Under the pieces are notes generated by a model that saw only the letters and a list, made by a program, of their open reading frames with translations, had not been told where the DNA came from and searched no databases. Position numbers and translations under genes: made by a program. 64,000 bases of DNA from Flavobacterium sp. ov086 (GTDB taxonomy: Bacteria > Bacteroidota > Bacteroidia > Flavobacteriales > Flavobacteriaceae), in assembly GCF_900187965.1 (NCBI RefSeq), contig NZ_FZNL01000018.1, positions 62,001 through 126,000 on the forward strand, written 5' to 3'. Of the stretch, positions 15,721 to 24,188 are shown piece by piece. How positions within the stretch are numbered: position 1 is the stretch's first letter; every line of letters begins with the position of its first letter.

Positions 15721-16149
15721 ATGAAACTAATACTTGCCGCATTACTTTTTATTTTCAACTTAGCATTATCTGCACAAACCAACAATTTTGCTGGTGAATA
15801 CTCACGCTCACTTGGTGAAGAAGGAAAACATATTATTGAATATAAATTGACCTTAAATCAAGACGGAACATTTATGTTTCATTACTACACAAAGATACAG
15901 GGCGGAATTCCGCCCGAAGTAAACAAATACGGAAAAGGAAAATGGAGCGCAAAAAATAATATGATTACTTTTTCGACGAATAAACAAGAAGACATTGACC
16001 AAAAATATACTTTAGATTTTAATAATTCTACAGCAAGATTTGTGACCAAAAATCCCAGAGACAAAACAGATCAAATAGTAAAAACAAGACTTACGTTTTT
16101 GGAATCCGGAATCCCGTGGATGCAAAAAATTGATATTTTCAAGATATAA
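15721..16149 (+). CDS. Small secreted protein with lipocalin-like strands
   Basis: 142 residues. A Sec signal peptide (MKLILAALLFIFNLALSAQ) is probably cut after AQ. The mature protein has the order GEYSRSL...IIEYKLTLNQDGTFMFHY...GKGKWSAKNNMITFST, the 'tolerance' pattern of small beta-barrel proteins (G-x-W, then alternating strands) seen in lipocalin-like and NlpE-like domains. No metal or catalytic motif. It has a TTACGGA-type promoter at 15635-15679 and its own terminator at 16166, so it is a single-gene unit. Confidence 0.6.
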   Translation: MKLILAALLFIFNLALSAQTNNFAGEYSRSLGEEGKHIIEYKLTLNQDGTFMFHYYTKIQGGIPPEVNKYGKGKWSAKNNMITFSTNKQEDIDQKYTLDFNNSTARFVTKNPRDKTDQIVKTRLTFLESGIPWMQKIDIFKI

Positions 16150-16165
16150 AAAAACAAGCCTTTAG

Positions 16166-16207
16166 AAAAATGTGCAAAAGTCAAAAAGACATTTGCACAT
16201 TTTTTTT
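16166..16207 (+). terminator. Terminator behind the 15721 gene
   Basis: A stem of AAATGTGCAAA-x-GTC against GAC-x-TTTGCACATTT (one internal mismatch) around an A5 loop, ending in T8. Located 17 bases after the stop codon. Confidence 0.85.
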
Positions 16208-16341
16208 ATACGAAACTTTCCTGAAAAATATGTTTCCCTTTCTAATAATTTTCTGAATACTCGATCTTCTTTTCAACCTTGAATAAACACTAATAAAGTT
16301 CAGTCCTTTTTATCCAAAGCATTTTTGCTAATAAAGAGCAA

Positions 16342-16386
16342 TTACGGATTTCCGTAAAATTTACGAATCATAAGACGGTAGTTTTG
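16342..16386 (+). promoter_or_regulatory. Activator-type promoter, copy 4, upstream of the GTPase module
   Basis: TTACGGATTTCCGTAA at 16342-16357 is the perfect palindrome. The -7 box TAGTTTTG lies at 16379-16386, again offset 37. The leader to the 16524 start would be about 130 bases. No other promoter-like sequence was seen between the 16166 terminator and the gene. Confidence 0.55.
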
Positions 16387-16523
16387 AAGTAATATTTATC
16401 ACAAATAGTTATTTTATAATGGTTTGTCTCGACTTTTTTGTTTCTATAAATGAATCAAATAAATTCTTTTCGAACCGAAAAAAACTAATTAAAACCAATT
16501 ATTAATTCTAAAATTTAATTGCA

Positions 16524-17552
16524 ATGAGTAAAAAACCAATTCAAGCAACCGATCTCTTTTTGGCAATACTTGCCTTTTTATTAATTAGCGTAAGTTTTTA
16601 CCAAACCTGGCTTGGACTAGACCAGATTTTTGGTCCTGCATCCTTTATAATTGCCTTAGTACTTTCCCTTTTATTATTGTTTTTAGTCTGGATGCTAAGA
16701 GTTGCCAAAACCGAAGGGCGTTCGACTTCAAGTCTAGTCGGTATTTATATTTTTATCGCTTCTTTTTGTTTTATGGCAAATTTTAATGCTCTGTACACAA
16801 GATTTATGCGAACCGATATTTACACAACCGAATTAAGGGATATAAATGAGCGTTTTAATAATCTGGAATCAGATGTTCAATCTAAATTAAGTTATAAATA
16901 TAACGGCGCAACTGCTCAAAATATTGAAATTAAGAAAAAGCAGATGATGGAGCAGATAAAAGATCCGGGGAATAAAGGAATAGGAACCAGAGCACAGTCT
17001 TTGATAAGAGATATAGAACAATTAACGGGTCAAAAAGTAGATTTTCTTACTCCTGTCCGTAACGATTATGATGACCTGGCCGAACGAATGGGACGCCAAA
17101 TAGATAATATGATTTCTGACCTTTCTCCGGAAGAAAAAGCTTTAAAAACTGACATCAATAATGCGGTCTTAAAATGGAATAAAAAGATTCAGGATTTATT
17201 ACTGCTTTCTAAAAAAGAAAAAGACGATATCTCTCAGGGCTTAATTGACGAATCACTAACCGAATACAACAAGTTAGGCAATCGTGCTCATACCGTTTTA
17301 GGCGAAGATAAATTTAAATTCACTCCCGAAATTTCAAAAACACAAGACGTTGGAAAAATTGGGTTTGCTTTTGACCACGCTATTAAAAACTTCGGAATGT
17401 ACCAATTTGTTGTACTAATGGGTTGTATTTTATTAGATTTTGTTATTGTCATAATTGTATTATTAGTCACTACAAACAATGCAAATAATAATAGTACAAG
17501 TGTATTTGGCGGAAACAAAAGAAATGGTAAAGTATTAATTGCAAAAAACTAA
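16524..17552 (+). CDS. Four-helix membrane protein of a GTPase module
   Basis: 342 residues. Three transmembrane helices near the N-terminus (about 9-30, 36-58, 70-91) are followed by a long, charged, probably helical soluble segment (about 95-285), then a fourth helix (about 295-318) and a basic tail. The soluble segment is likely to lie on one side as a helical rod (RDINERFNNLESDVQSKLSY; GRQIDNMISDLSPEEKALKT). No known domain. First gene of a three-gene unit: 12 bases before the GTPase gene. Likely role: membrane anchor or sensor of the module, by inference from topology and gene order. Confidence 0.7.
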   Translation: MSKKPIQATDLFLAILAFLLISVSFYQTWLGLDQIFGPASFIIALVLSLLLLFLVWMLRVAKTEGRSTSSLVGIYIFIASFCFMANFNALYTRFMRTDIYTTELRDINERFNNLESDVQSKLSYKYNGATAQNIEIKKKQMMEQIKDPGNKGIGTRAQSLIRDIEQLTGQKVDFLTPVRNDYDDLAERMGRQIDNMISDLSPEEKALKTDINNAVLKWNKKIQDLLLLSKKEKDDISQGLIDESLTEYNKLGNRAHTVLGEDKFKFTPEISKTQDVGKIGFAFDHAIKNFGMYQFVVLMGCILLDFVIVIIVLLVTTNNANNNSTSVFGGNKRNGKVLIAKN

Positions 17553-17564
17553 AATTATATAAAA

Positions 17565-18485
17565 ATGGTTAACGATAGCAACAATTTAAAGCCTTTGATT
17601 TTTGATGATGAAAGAATAAAACCAATTTCATTTGAAACAAAAAATGAAATAAAAACTGATTTTGTTCCTTTGGCAAATGCAAGTACCAATGAGATTAAAA
17701 ACAAAGACAGTAATTTTGTTTTCTTTTTTGGTGTTGGCGAATCCGGAAAATCAGTTATTCTTTCTTCGATGCTCTATTACTTAAGTTCACAAGCCGGAGT
17801 TTTACGCCCCAAATTAGGAACTCCAAATTCAAAAGAAGCACAAGTTCTATTGGCTGATTTTTTTGAAAATATCAGACAAGGCATTCTCCCAAACAGAACA
17901 ACGCGCGATCAGGTGACACGATTAGATTTAATATTTGAGCCTAATAATAAGTCAAAAAGGGTTCCTCCCATTAACTTAACTTTTCTGGAAACTTCTGGCG
18001 AAAATCATAAAGATATTAGCAGAGGCGGAACTTATCACAGTAGTATTGAAGCTTATTTAAATGCCAATATACCTTTGACTTTTATAATTGTTACCAGTTT
18101 TGACATGGCACATTTAGAAGATACATTAATAAATGAATTTCTGGATGAACTGGAAAGAAAAGGGAAAAATTTAAAATCTATAAATGTGATTTTAGTGGTT
18201 TCTAAATGGGATAAATCCGGTAGAACAGATGTTTCAAATGAAGATGAATTAGAAAACTTCATTAACGAACGATTACCCAGAACTAATACCAGAATAAACT
18301 CGTATGAATTAAATAAAACTTATTTTACAATTGGCAGCATTGAAAACAATGGAAACGGGGAGAGAATTACACTTTTAAATCTGGCTCCTGCCCAAATTTT
18401 ATCTAATTGGCTTTATGAAAGCATTGTTGGTTATCCGTTAGATTATGAAGGTACTTTTTGGGAACGATTAAAATTTAACTTTTAA
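17565..18485 (+). CDS. P-loop GTPase, TRAFAC-like
   Basis: 306 residues. Walker A is GVGESGKS (residues 56-63) after the strand SNFVFFF. A possible switch-I threonine is in RTTRDQ (111-116). The switch-II/G3 position is LTFLETSGEN (138-147), where E-T-S-G replaces the usual D-x-x-G. The base-specificity loop G4 is SKWD (213-216) after the strand INVILVV, in place of N/TKxD. These four in order indicate a small GTPase of the TRAFAC class. No membrane segment. The stop codon directly abuts the next start (0 bases), so the two are co-translated. Confidence 0.75.
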   Translation: MVNDSNNLKPLIFDDERIKPISFETKNEIKTDFVPLANASTNEIKNKDSNFVFFFGVGESGKSVILSSMLYYLSSQAGVLRPKLGTPNSKEAQVLLADFFENIRQGILPNRTTRDQVTRLDLIFEPNNKSKRVPPINLTFLETSGENHKDISRGGTYHSSIEAYLNANIPLTFIIVTSFDMAHLEDTLINEFLDELERKGKNLKSINVILVVSKWDKSGRTDVSNEDELENFINERLPRTNTRINSYELNKTYFTIGSIENNGNGERITLLNLAPAQILSNWLYESIVGYPLDYEGTFWERLKFNF

Positions 18486-19727
18486 ATGGAACAAAATATA
18501 TATTTATTAGCATTTGGAACATTTGGAAATCCCTATGGTTTTAGACAAACTTTTTTTAGGGTTGGGAATCAAAATGTGGCAAAATCAATCAAAACATTCG
18601 ATTTAAACACTAACGCAATAAAACTATTTGAAGACAGTACCATATATTCTATTCGTAAAGAAACAGCAAATGGCTTAAATTCAATTGCATACTCAAAATA
18701 CTCCTTTGCAAAAGAACAAAATTCTGATCGAGGAGGAACTTTTATTGGGGCAAGCATTTTTTTTACAAATGAAATTGCCGAAGATCATCTTACGATTACT
18801 AAACTAAACGAATTTCATAAAATATTAGCTGCTAAAAACGTTGAGGATAAAACGATAATGGTGAATCATTCAGACAACTTTTCTGTTGATCTGCCTCAGG
18901 ATTTCGACAAACTTAGCTTTAATCTAAAAAGTTTTGATGAACCGTCAAACTTCAATACATCAAATGCCTGTTTAGTAGTTTATTCTTCGATAGAAACCAA
19001 TAAACTACAGCAAAATTTAAAAAAAGCATTAGAGTTATTAAATAATTTCGATACTGTTTTTTTTACCGATAATGAAGAAATTGCAAAATTTACTCATAGC
19101 AAAGGCCTTTATAAAACCGTAACCGAAGAAGGATTTAATACTGAAATACAAGCTTTAAGAGAAGAGAAAAAGAAACGATTACAGGTAATGGTAAATGATT
19201 TCGAAAAAGAAATAACAGAGCTTGAAGAAAACAAAAGAGTAACTGTTAAGGCACTTAAAGACAGTATTGAAGAAAATTCAAGATTGCATCAGGAAAACGG
19301 CAGAAAAATTGAAGAATCGAGAAAACAGATTCAAATTGTTGAAAATAAATATCATGAGTTCTCAAAAAAAATAAGAGAAGCTATAAATTATGTAAATTCA
19401 AATAAAAAAATTGAAGACATAAAGTTGTTTCATTCTGAAAATAAACGTGAGTTCATAAACTTTGTGAATCAAAATACCAAGCCACAATATTTGAATACTC
19501 TAAACAATATTCAACCGAAGACTAATCTAACCACCCAACATCAATTAAATCACGATTGGTTACAACCCAACAGCAAATTCCAAAATAAAGGACAAACCAA
19601 AACAAAAGATTCTTCTAAAGTTTTTATTGTATTATCCATTCTGTTTTTTGTTTTATGGGTGTTAACAGTGTTTTATTTTCTGTTTTTTAATAGCAATGAG
19701 AATTCTTTTAATTTTATAAATGCATAA
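18486..19727 (+). CDS. Coiled-coil, tail-anchored partner of the GTPase
   Basis: 413 residues. An N-terminal mixed domain (about 1-210) starts YLLAFGTFGNPYGFRQTFF and contains GGTFIGASIFF. A long coiled coil follows (about 218-303, e.g. EKEITELEENKRVTVKALKD), then a polar linker and a single C-terminal membrane helix (about 379-401). The N-domain loosely recalls the 'GTPase-associated protein' N-domains found beside TRAFAC GTPases in predicted conflict systems, but I cannot confirm homology. Translation starts on the base after the GTPase stop. Likely effector or tether of the module. Confidence 0.65.
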   Translation: MEQNIYLLAFGTFGNPYGFRQTFFRVGNQNVAKSIKTFDLNTNAIKLFEDSTIYSIRKETANGLNSIAYSKYSFAKEQNSDRGGTFIGASIFFTNEIAEDHLTITKLNEFHKILAAKNVEDKTIMVNHSDNFSVDLPQDFDKLSFNLKSFDEPSNFNTSNACLVVYSSIETNKLQQNLKKALELLNNFDTVFFTDNEEIAKFTHSKGLYKTVTEEGFNTEIQALREEKKKRLQVMVNDFEKEITELEENKRVTVKALKDSIEENSRLHQENGRKIEESRKQIQIVENKYHEFSKKIREAINYVNSNKKIEDIKLFHSENKREFINFVNQNTKPQYLNTLNNIQPKTNLTTQHQLNHDWLQPNSKFQNKGQTKTKDSSKVFIVLSILFFVLWVLTVFYFLFFNSNENSFNFINA

Positions 19728-19793
19728 CATGAATTACAGTTTTATATCAACTATCAAAGTCTTTACGAGATTAAAAAACATTCTATATAAAAA

Positions 19794-19822
19794 CTTTGCG
19801 CCCTAGCGCCTTCGTGGCAAAA
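19794..19822 (+). repeat. CTTTGCGC/CCTAGCGC 8-base repeat behind the GTPase module
   Basis: CTTTGCGC, CCTAGCGC, CTTCGTGG, CAAAA: an 8-base period again, GC-rich in an AT-rich spacer, about 65 bases behind the stop of the coiled-coil gene and in the same orientation. I recall this word family as frequent in Flavobacterium intergenic DNA. Confidence 0.5.
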
Positions 19823-19891
19823 GCCAAACAAAAATTTCAATACCAATTTCTAAATCCCTAATTTCGCCTATTAAATAACGAAGGAGAAAAA

Positions 19892-22195
19892 ATGAAGGTC
19901 TGTATTGCCGAAAAACCAAGTGTAGCACGTGAAATCGCATCCGTTTTGGGAGCTAATACCAAACACGACGGATATTATGAAGGCAACGGATACGCCGTGA
20001 CCTATACCTTTGGACATTTATGTACCTTAAAAGAACCTAACGATTACAAACCACACTGGAAAAGCTGGGATTTAAACAATCTGCCCATGCTTCCAGAAAA
20101 ATTCGAAACCAAAGTCGTTGAGAATTCAGGAATTCAAAAGCAATTTAAAATTGTAAAAAGTCTTTTCGACAAAGCCGAAGTGGTTATAAACTGCGGGGAT
20201 GCCGGACAAGAAGGAGAATTGATTCAGCGTTGGGTAATGAATGAAGCACATTACAAAGGCGAAGTACAGCGTTTATGGATTTCATCCCTTACCACAGAAG
20301 CCATAAAAGAAGGTTTTGAAAATTTAAAACCCTCTGCCAATTACGATAATTTATTTTACGCCGGATTTTCAAGAGCCATTGGTGACTGGTTATTAGGTAT
20401 GAATGCCACACGTTTGTACACTGTAAAACATGGCGGTTACAAACAAGTATTGTCTATTGGGCGCGTGCAAACGCCAACATTAGCAATGGTGGTCGATCGT
20501 TGGAAAGAAATCGAAAATTTTAAACCTCAACCCTATTGGGAATTGCAGACTTTATACAGAGAAACACTTTTTAGTTATGAAGAAGGTCGTTTTCTGAAAA
20601 AGGAAGATGGAGAACTTTTGGCTAATAAAGTCAAAGAAAGCGAATTCGAAATTGTATCTGTCGAAAAAAAGAACGGAAACGAATACGCTCCAAAACTCTT
20701 TGATTTAACAGGTTTACAGGTTTATTGCAATACAAAATTTGGATTCTCGGCAGATGAAACGCTTAAAATTGTACAAACGCTGTACGAGCAAAAAGTAGTT
20801 ACATATCCCAGAGTTGATACCACTTTTTTACCAAATGATATTTACCCGAAAGTACCTGGGATTTTGCAAAAATTAACGCATTATGCTGAGTTAACACAAC
20901 CGCTTTTAGGTAAAAAGATCAAAAAATCACCTAAGGTTTTCAACGATAAAAAAGTAACGGATCACCACGCTATTATTCCAACCGGAATAGAAGCTAATTT
21001 GCAGTATAATCAGCAACAAGTTTACGATATTATTACAAGACGTTTTATTGCGGTTTTTTATGATGATTGTTTGGTTGCCAATACTACAGTAATTGGAAAA
21101 GCTGCCGAAGTTATGTTCAAGACTACCGGAAAAGAAATCCTCAAAAAAGGATTCCGTGTTGTATTTGAAGATCCGAATGCTAAAGAAAAAGAAGCTGATA
21201 TATTACCTAGTTTTGTTGTGGGAGAAAAAGGTCCTCATGAACCCTCTTTTCTTGAAAAAGAAACTAAGCCACCCAATCAGTTTACAGAAGCGACTTTACT
21301 TCGTGCAATGGAAACTGCTGGAAAACAAGTAGACGACGAAGATTTGCGCGAATTGATGAAAGAAAACGGTATTGGTCGTCCGTCAACTCGGGCGAATATT
21401 ATTGAAACACTTTTTAAACGTCAATACATTGTTCGAAATAAAAAGCAAGTTTTACCAACGCCAACAGGAATTCAGCTTATTGATACGATTCAGAACGAAT
21501 TAATAAAATCAGCTGAACTTACGGGTTCTTGGGAAAAGCAATTGAAAGATATTGAAAAAGGTACATTTACCGCTGCTGCATTTATCAGAAACATGAAGCG
21601 CATGGTTGAAGCTTTGGTATTTGAAGTACGAAGCGAAACCAGACACGCCAATATTTCGCATGCAGCAACCGTTCAAAAAGAAGTTGTAAAAGTAGAGAAA
21701 AAGAAAGCTGCCGGAATTTTGGCCGAAACCTGTCCGAAATGTAAAAAAGCAACGCTTATAAAAGGAAAATCCGCTTACGGATGCGGTAATTATAAAGCAG
21801 GCTGCGATTTTGTACTGCCATATACTTTTGCGGAGAAAAAAATAACAGAAAGTCAATATTTAAGATTAGTTCAAAAAGGTTCTACAGTCAATATAAAAGG
21901 CTTTAAAACCGAAGCAGGAACAGTCGAAGGATTGATTCGCTTTGAAGAAAATTACAAGCTTAAATTAGAGCCTAAAAAAACGGCTTCAAAACCAAAACCT
22001 GAAACAAAATCAGATGCATTAACATGTCCAAAATGTAAAAAAGGAACAATCTTAAAAGGGAATACCGCTTATGGATGCAGCGATTATAAATCAGGTTGTG
22101 ATTTTAAAGTGACTTTTGATGATGTTAGAGCCAGATTAAAAGATCAAAAACCAACTAAAGAATTGGTTTATTCAATTTTGAGTGAAAGTGTATAG
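19892..22195 (+). CDS. topB: DNA topoisomerase III (type IA)
   Basis: 767 residues. It relaxes and decatenates DNA by single-strand passage. TOPRIM domain: Glu7 in CIAEKPSVAREIA and the acidic motif NCGDAGQEGELIQR (about 100-113). The catalytic tyrosine is Tyr305 in TYPRVDTTFLP. The conserved EATLLRAMETAG and GIGRPSTRANIIETLFKRQY follow. Two C-terminal tetracysteine zinc ribbons start at about 613 and 711 (CPKCKKATLIKG..., CPKCKKGTILKG...), each ending in YGC-x-x-YKxGC. It has a good ribosome site (AAGGAG). It is a single chromosomal gene with no mobile-element neighbours. Confidence 0.95.
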   Translation: MKVCIAEKPSVAREIASVLGANTKHDGYYEGNGYAVTYTFGHLCTLKEPNDYKPHWKSWDLNNLPMLPEKFETKVVENSGIQKQFKIVKSLFDKAEVVINCGDAGQEGELIQRWVMNEAHYKGEVQRLWISSLTTEAIKEGFENLKPSANYDNLFYAGFSRAIGDWLLGMNATRLYTVKHGGYKQVLSIGRVQTPTLAMVVDRWKEIENFKPQPYWELQTLYRETLFSYEEGRFLKKEDGELLANKVKESEFEIVSVEKKNGNEYAPKLFDLTGLQVYCNTKFGFSADETLKIVQTLYEQKVVTYPRVDTTFLPNDIYPKVPGILQKLTHYAELTQPLLGKKIKKSPKVFNDKKVTDHHAIIPTGIEANLQYNQQQVYDIITRRFIAVFYDDCLVANTTVIGKAAEVMFKTTGKEILKKGFRVVFEDPNAKEKEADILPSFVVGEKGPHEPSFLEKETKPPNQFTEATLLRAMETAGKQVDDEDLRELMKENGIGRPSTRANIIETLFKRQYIVRNKKQVLPTPTGIQLIDTIQNELIKSAELTGSWEKQLKDIEKGTFTAAAFIRNMKRMVEALVFEVRSETRHANISHAATVQKEVVKVEKKKAAGILAETCPKCKKATLIKGKSAYGCGNYKAGCDFVLPYTFAEKKITESQYLRLVQKGSTVNIKGFKTEAGTVEGLIRFEENYKLKLEPKKTASKPKPETKSDALTCPKCKKGTILKGNTAYGCSDYKSGCDFKVTFDDVRARLKDQKPTKELVYSILSESV

Positions 22196-22203
22196 TTTTT
22201 TTT

Positions 22204-22341
22204 CGCCACGAATTCCACAAATTTTCGCGAATTATTCTTTTTTACTTTGGCTTAAATCATTTTAGTCTGTACCCGTTTTCTTGTATTAAATATTCGCCAT
22301 TTCAAACAATTAATTCGCTAAAATTTGTGAAATTCGTTGCT
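22204..22341. repeat. Inverted pair of AATTCGTGG-type repeats
   Basis: The left arm (22204-22233, CGCCACGAATTCCACAAATT...) begins 8 bases after the topB stop. The right arm (22311-22341, AATTCGCTAAAATTTGTGAA...) is its imperfect reverse complement. About 80 bases lie between. AATT words in the left arm recur every 9-10 bases. There is no coding potential between the arms. Confidence 0.5.
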
Positions 22342-22393
22342 AACTTTTTTTTAATAACTTAGCTTTTTAATTTAAAACCAAATATCAAAATAT

Positions 22394-22870
22394 ATGTTTC
22401 AGAAAATTACTCTTTTAGTGCTTTTAGTAGCGGTTGTTTCTTGTCAAAAAAAGGAATCTGTTGAGAAAGATAAAATCAAAATAGCAGATTGGCTTATCGG
22501 AAACTGGGAAAATACTTCACCAGACGGAGTACTTACTGAAAACTGGATCAAACTAAACGACAGCACTTTTAGCGCTGCATCATACTTCATAAAAGGAAAA
22601 GACACTTTGCATTTAGAAAACATTATTTTGGCTCAAAAAGGTGAAACTCTAACTTATTTTGCCACCGTAAAAGGTCAAAATGATGATAAACCTGTTGCCT
22701 TTCCTTCAACTTCTGAATCTGACAAACAGTTGGTTTTTGAAAATCCAAAGCACGATTATCCTCAAAAAATCACTTATACAAAGGGAGCTAATAATACTTT
22801 GACAGCTGAAATTTCAGGAAATTTACAAGGGAAAGTTAGTTCTGAGAAGTTTGTTATGACTAAGAAATAA
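22394..22870 (+). CDS. DUF6265-like lipoprotein
   Basis: 158 residues. The lipoprotein signal MFQKITLLVLLVAVVSC has lipobox VVSC. The mature domain shows ADWLIGNWENTSPDGVLTEN, WIKLNDSTFSAASYF, TLHLENIILAQKGETLTYFA and LVFENPKHDYPQKITYTK. The 'W-L-I-G-x-W' start and the 'F-E-N-P-x-H-D-F/Y-P-Q-x-I' segment are characteristic of the DUF6265 beta-barrel family of Bacteroidota. Function unknown. It lies between the 22204-22341 repeat pair and the next gene, 60 bases from it. Confidence 0.75.
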   Translation: MFQKITLLVLLVAVVSCQKKESVEKDKIKIADWLIGNWENTSPDGVLTENWIKLNDSTFSAASYFIKGKDTLHLENIILAQKGETLTYFATVKGQNDDKPVAFPSTSESDKQLVFENPKHDYPQKITYTKGANNTLTAEISGNLQGKVSSEKFVMTKK

Positions 22871-22930
22871 CTTAATCGCAGATCTAATTAATTTATAGCA
22901 TCTTTCTTTTAAATACATTATTCCTTATTC

Positions 22931-23683
22931 ATGAAATACATACTTCTTTTTACATCTCTACTTTTTTTTAATATAAACGTAGCTCAAACTACCATATCAA
23001 ACATAGAAGGGAATTGGATAAACTTTAAAACTGAAATGAAAGATGGAAGCAGGCTTTACACTGGATTTCCAATAGATTCAATTAATACAAGATTTGTTAT
23101 TGGTACAAATAAGTTTTGCATGAATATGAGTTTATTCAGTCAACTTGATTACAAAGAAAATTTATCAAAATGCCTTCTGGATTATAAACTAATAGACAAT
23201 GTAATTCAAACATCTCAATATTCAGGATATATAGTAGAACGTTTTACTGCTGACTCGCTAACTTTATGCGAAAAAATTAATGATACTCCTGATGAAAAAT
23301 TAAAAAGATTATATCTTGTAAGGGAAGAAACCATGATTGCTGACTATAAAGAAAAATACAAAAATCAAACTCATATAGTAGCTTCATCAAACTTTACTCC
23401 TAAAATCAAAGAGTCTTTTATGAAACTGCTGAATGAAGATTTTAATAAGCATAGTTCTTATTACAATCTTCGTTTAAGTGGAAGGATTATCATTTTTCCA
23501 AAAGAGAAAAAAGTAAAAACAGAAATCACTAATTCTACAAGAAAGGACTCAATACAACTAAAAAGAATAAGCAACTATTTCAATAATTCTTTTGAAGACT
23601 GGGATTTAAAAGATTTTATGGCATATGAATCTGTTGAATTACCGTTTGTTTTTGAAGTAAAAAAAAATTGGCCGAGCAACTAA
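22931..23683 (+). CDS. Secreted protein, N-terminal part of a gene split by a frameshift
   Basis: 250 residues with a Sec signal peptide (MKYILLFTSLLFFNINVAQT). The body is unrecognised; residues 200-245 (LKRISNYFNNSFEDWDLKDF then VELPFVFEV) resemble the strand and helix of TonB-like C-terminal domains. It stops four codons after a run of nine A (23659-23667). In the +1 frame the reading continues open through to 23993, into the TPR segment annotated separately. The two pieces together would be one protein of about 353 residues. Confidence 0.65.
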   Translation: MKYILLFTSLLFFNINVAQTTISNIEGNWINFKTEMKDGSRLYTGFPIDSINTRFVIGTNKFCMNMSLFSQLDYKENLSKCLLDYKLIDNVIQTSQYSGYIVERFTADSLTLCEKINDTPDEKLKRLYLVREETMIADYKEKYKNQTHIVASSNFTPKIKESFMKLLNEDFNKHSSYYNLRLSGRIIIFPKEKKVKTEITNSTRKDSIQLKRISNYFNNSFEDWDLKDFMAYESVELPFVFEVKKNWPSN

Positions 23684-23747
23684 TATACTTTTCTTTACAA
23701 ATGATGTAAATAGATTTGATAATAAGTACGGAATAACACTTCCTAAA

Positions 23748-23993
23748 ATGGCAGAAGGTTCAAACTATTTCAAAAAAGCAATTCAATTATTTCAAGAAAA
23801 GAAGTTTTTAAGCGCTGCTGATTTCTTTGAAAAATCATTTGAAGCAGATCCTAGAAATATCGATGCACTTTACAATAAGGCAGCCTCATATGCTGGATTA
23901 GGAGATAAAGAAAATACTTGCAAAGTATGGAAACAAATTTCGGATTTAGGTCAAGTTAATGGAAAAGAACTTTATTTGAATAATTGCCAGTAA
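23748..23993 (+). CDS. TPR protein, C-terminal part of the same split gene
   Basis: 81 residues from an internal ATG. It contains two tetratricopeptide helices pairs: YFKKAIQLFQEKKFLSAADF and AKSFEADP-like (FFEKSFEADPRNIDALYNKA), then YAGLGDKENTCKVWKQI. The frame is open upstream from 23661 without a stop (IGRATNILFFTNDVNRFDNK), so the ATG is probably not the real start. It is best read as the C-terminus of the 22931 gene. It could be translated alone only if an internal start is used; no ribosome site is evident. Confidence 0.55.
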   Translation: MAEGSNYFKKAIQLFQEKKFLSAADFFEKSFEADPRNIDALYNKAASYAGLGDKENTCKVWKQISDLGQVNGKELYLNNCQ

Positions 23994-24084
23994 AAATAAA
24001 AATTTTTCAAAGATTTTTTTTAAAACATCCTTGGATTTAGATACTAAAAATAGAAAACAAAGGAATTCTAAAACCAACATAAAA

Positions 24085-24165
24085 GAACCAGAGGTTCGGA
24101 AAATATTGTAGGGCTGGACTTTAGTCCAGTTCAAAACAAAAAAAAGTTCACGAGCGAGACGCTCG
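24085..24165. repeat. Three short hairpins in a row
   Basis: GAACC-aga-GGTTC (24085-24097), CTGGACT-tt-AGTCCAG (24114-24129) and CGAGCG-aga-CGCTCG (24151-24165) follow one another between the converging TPR and MFS genes. None is followed by a T-run on the plus strand that would make a clear terminator. Confidence 0.55.
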
Positions 24166-24188
24166 CATCAGCGTTAAAAAAGAAAAAA

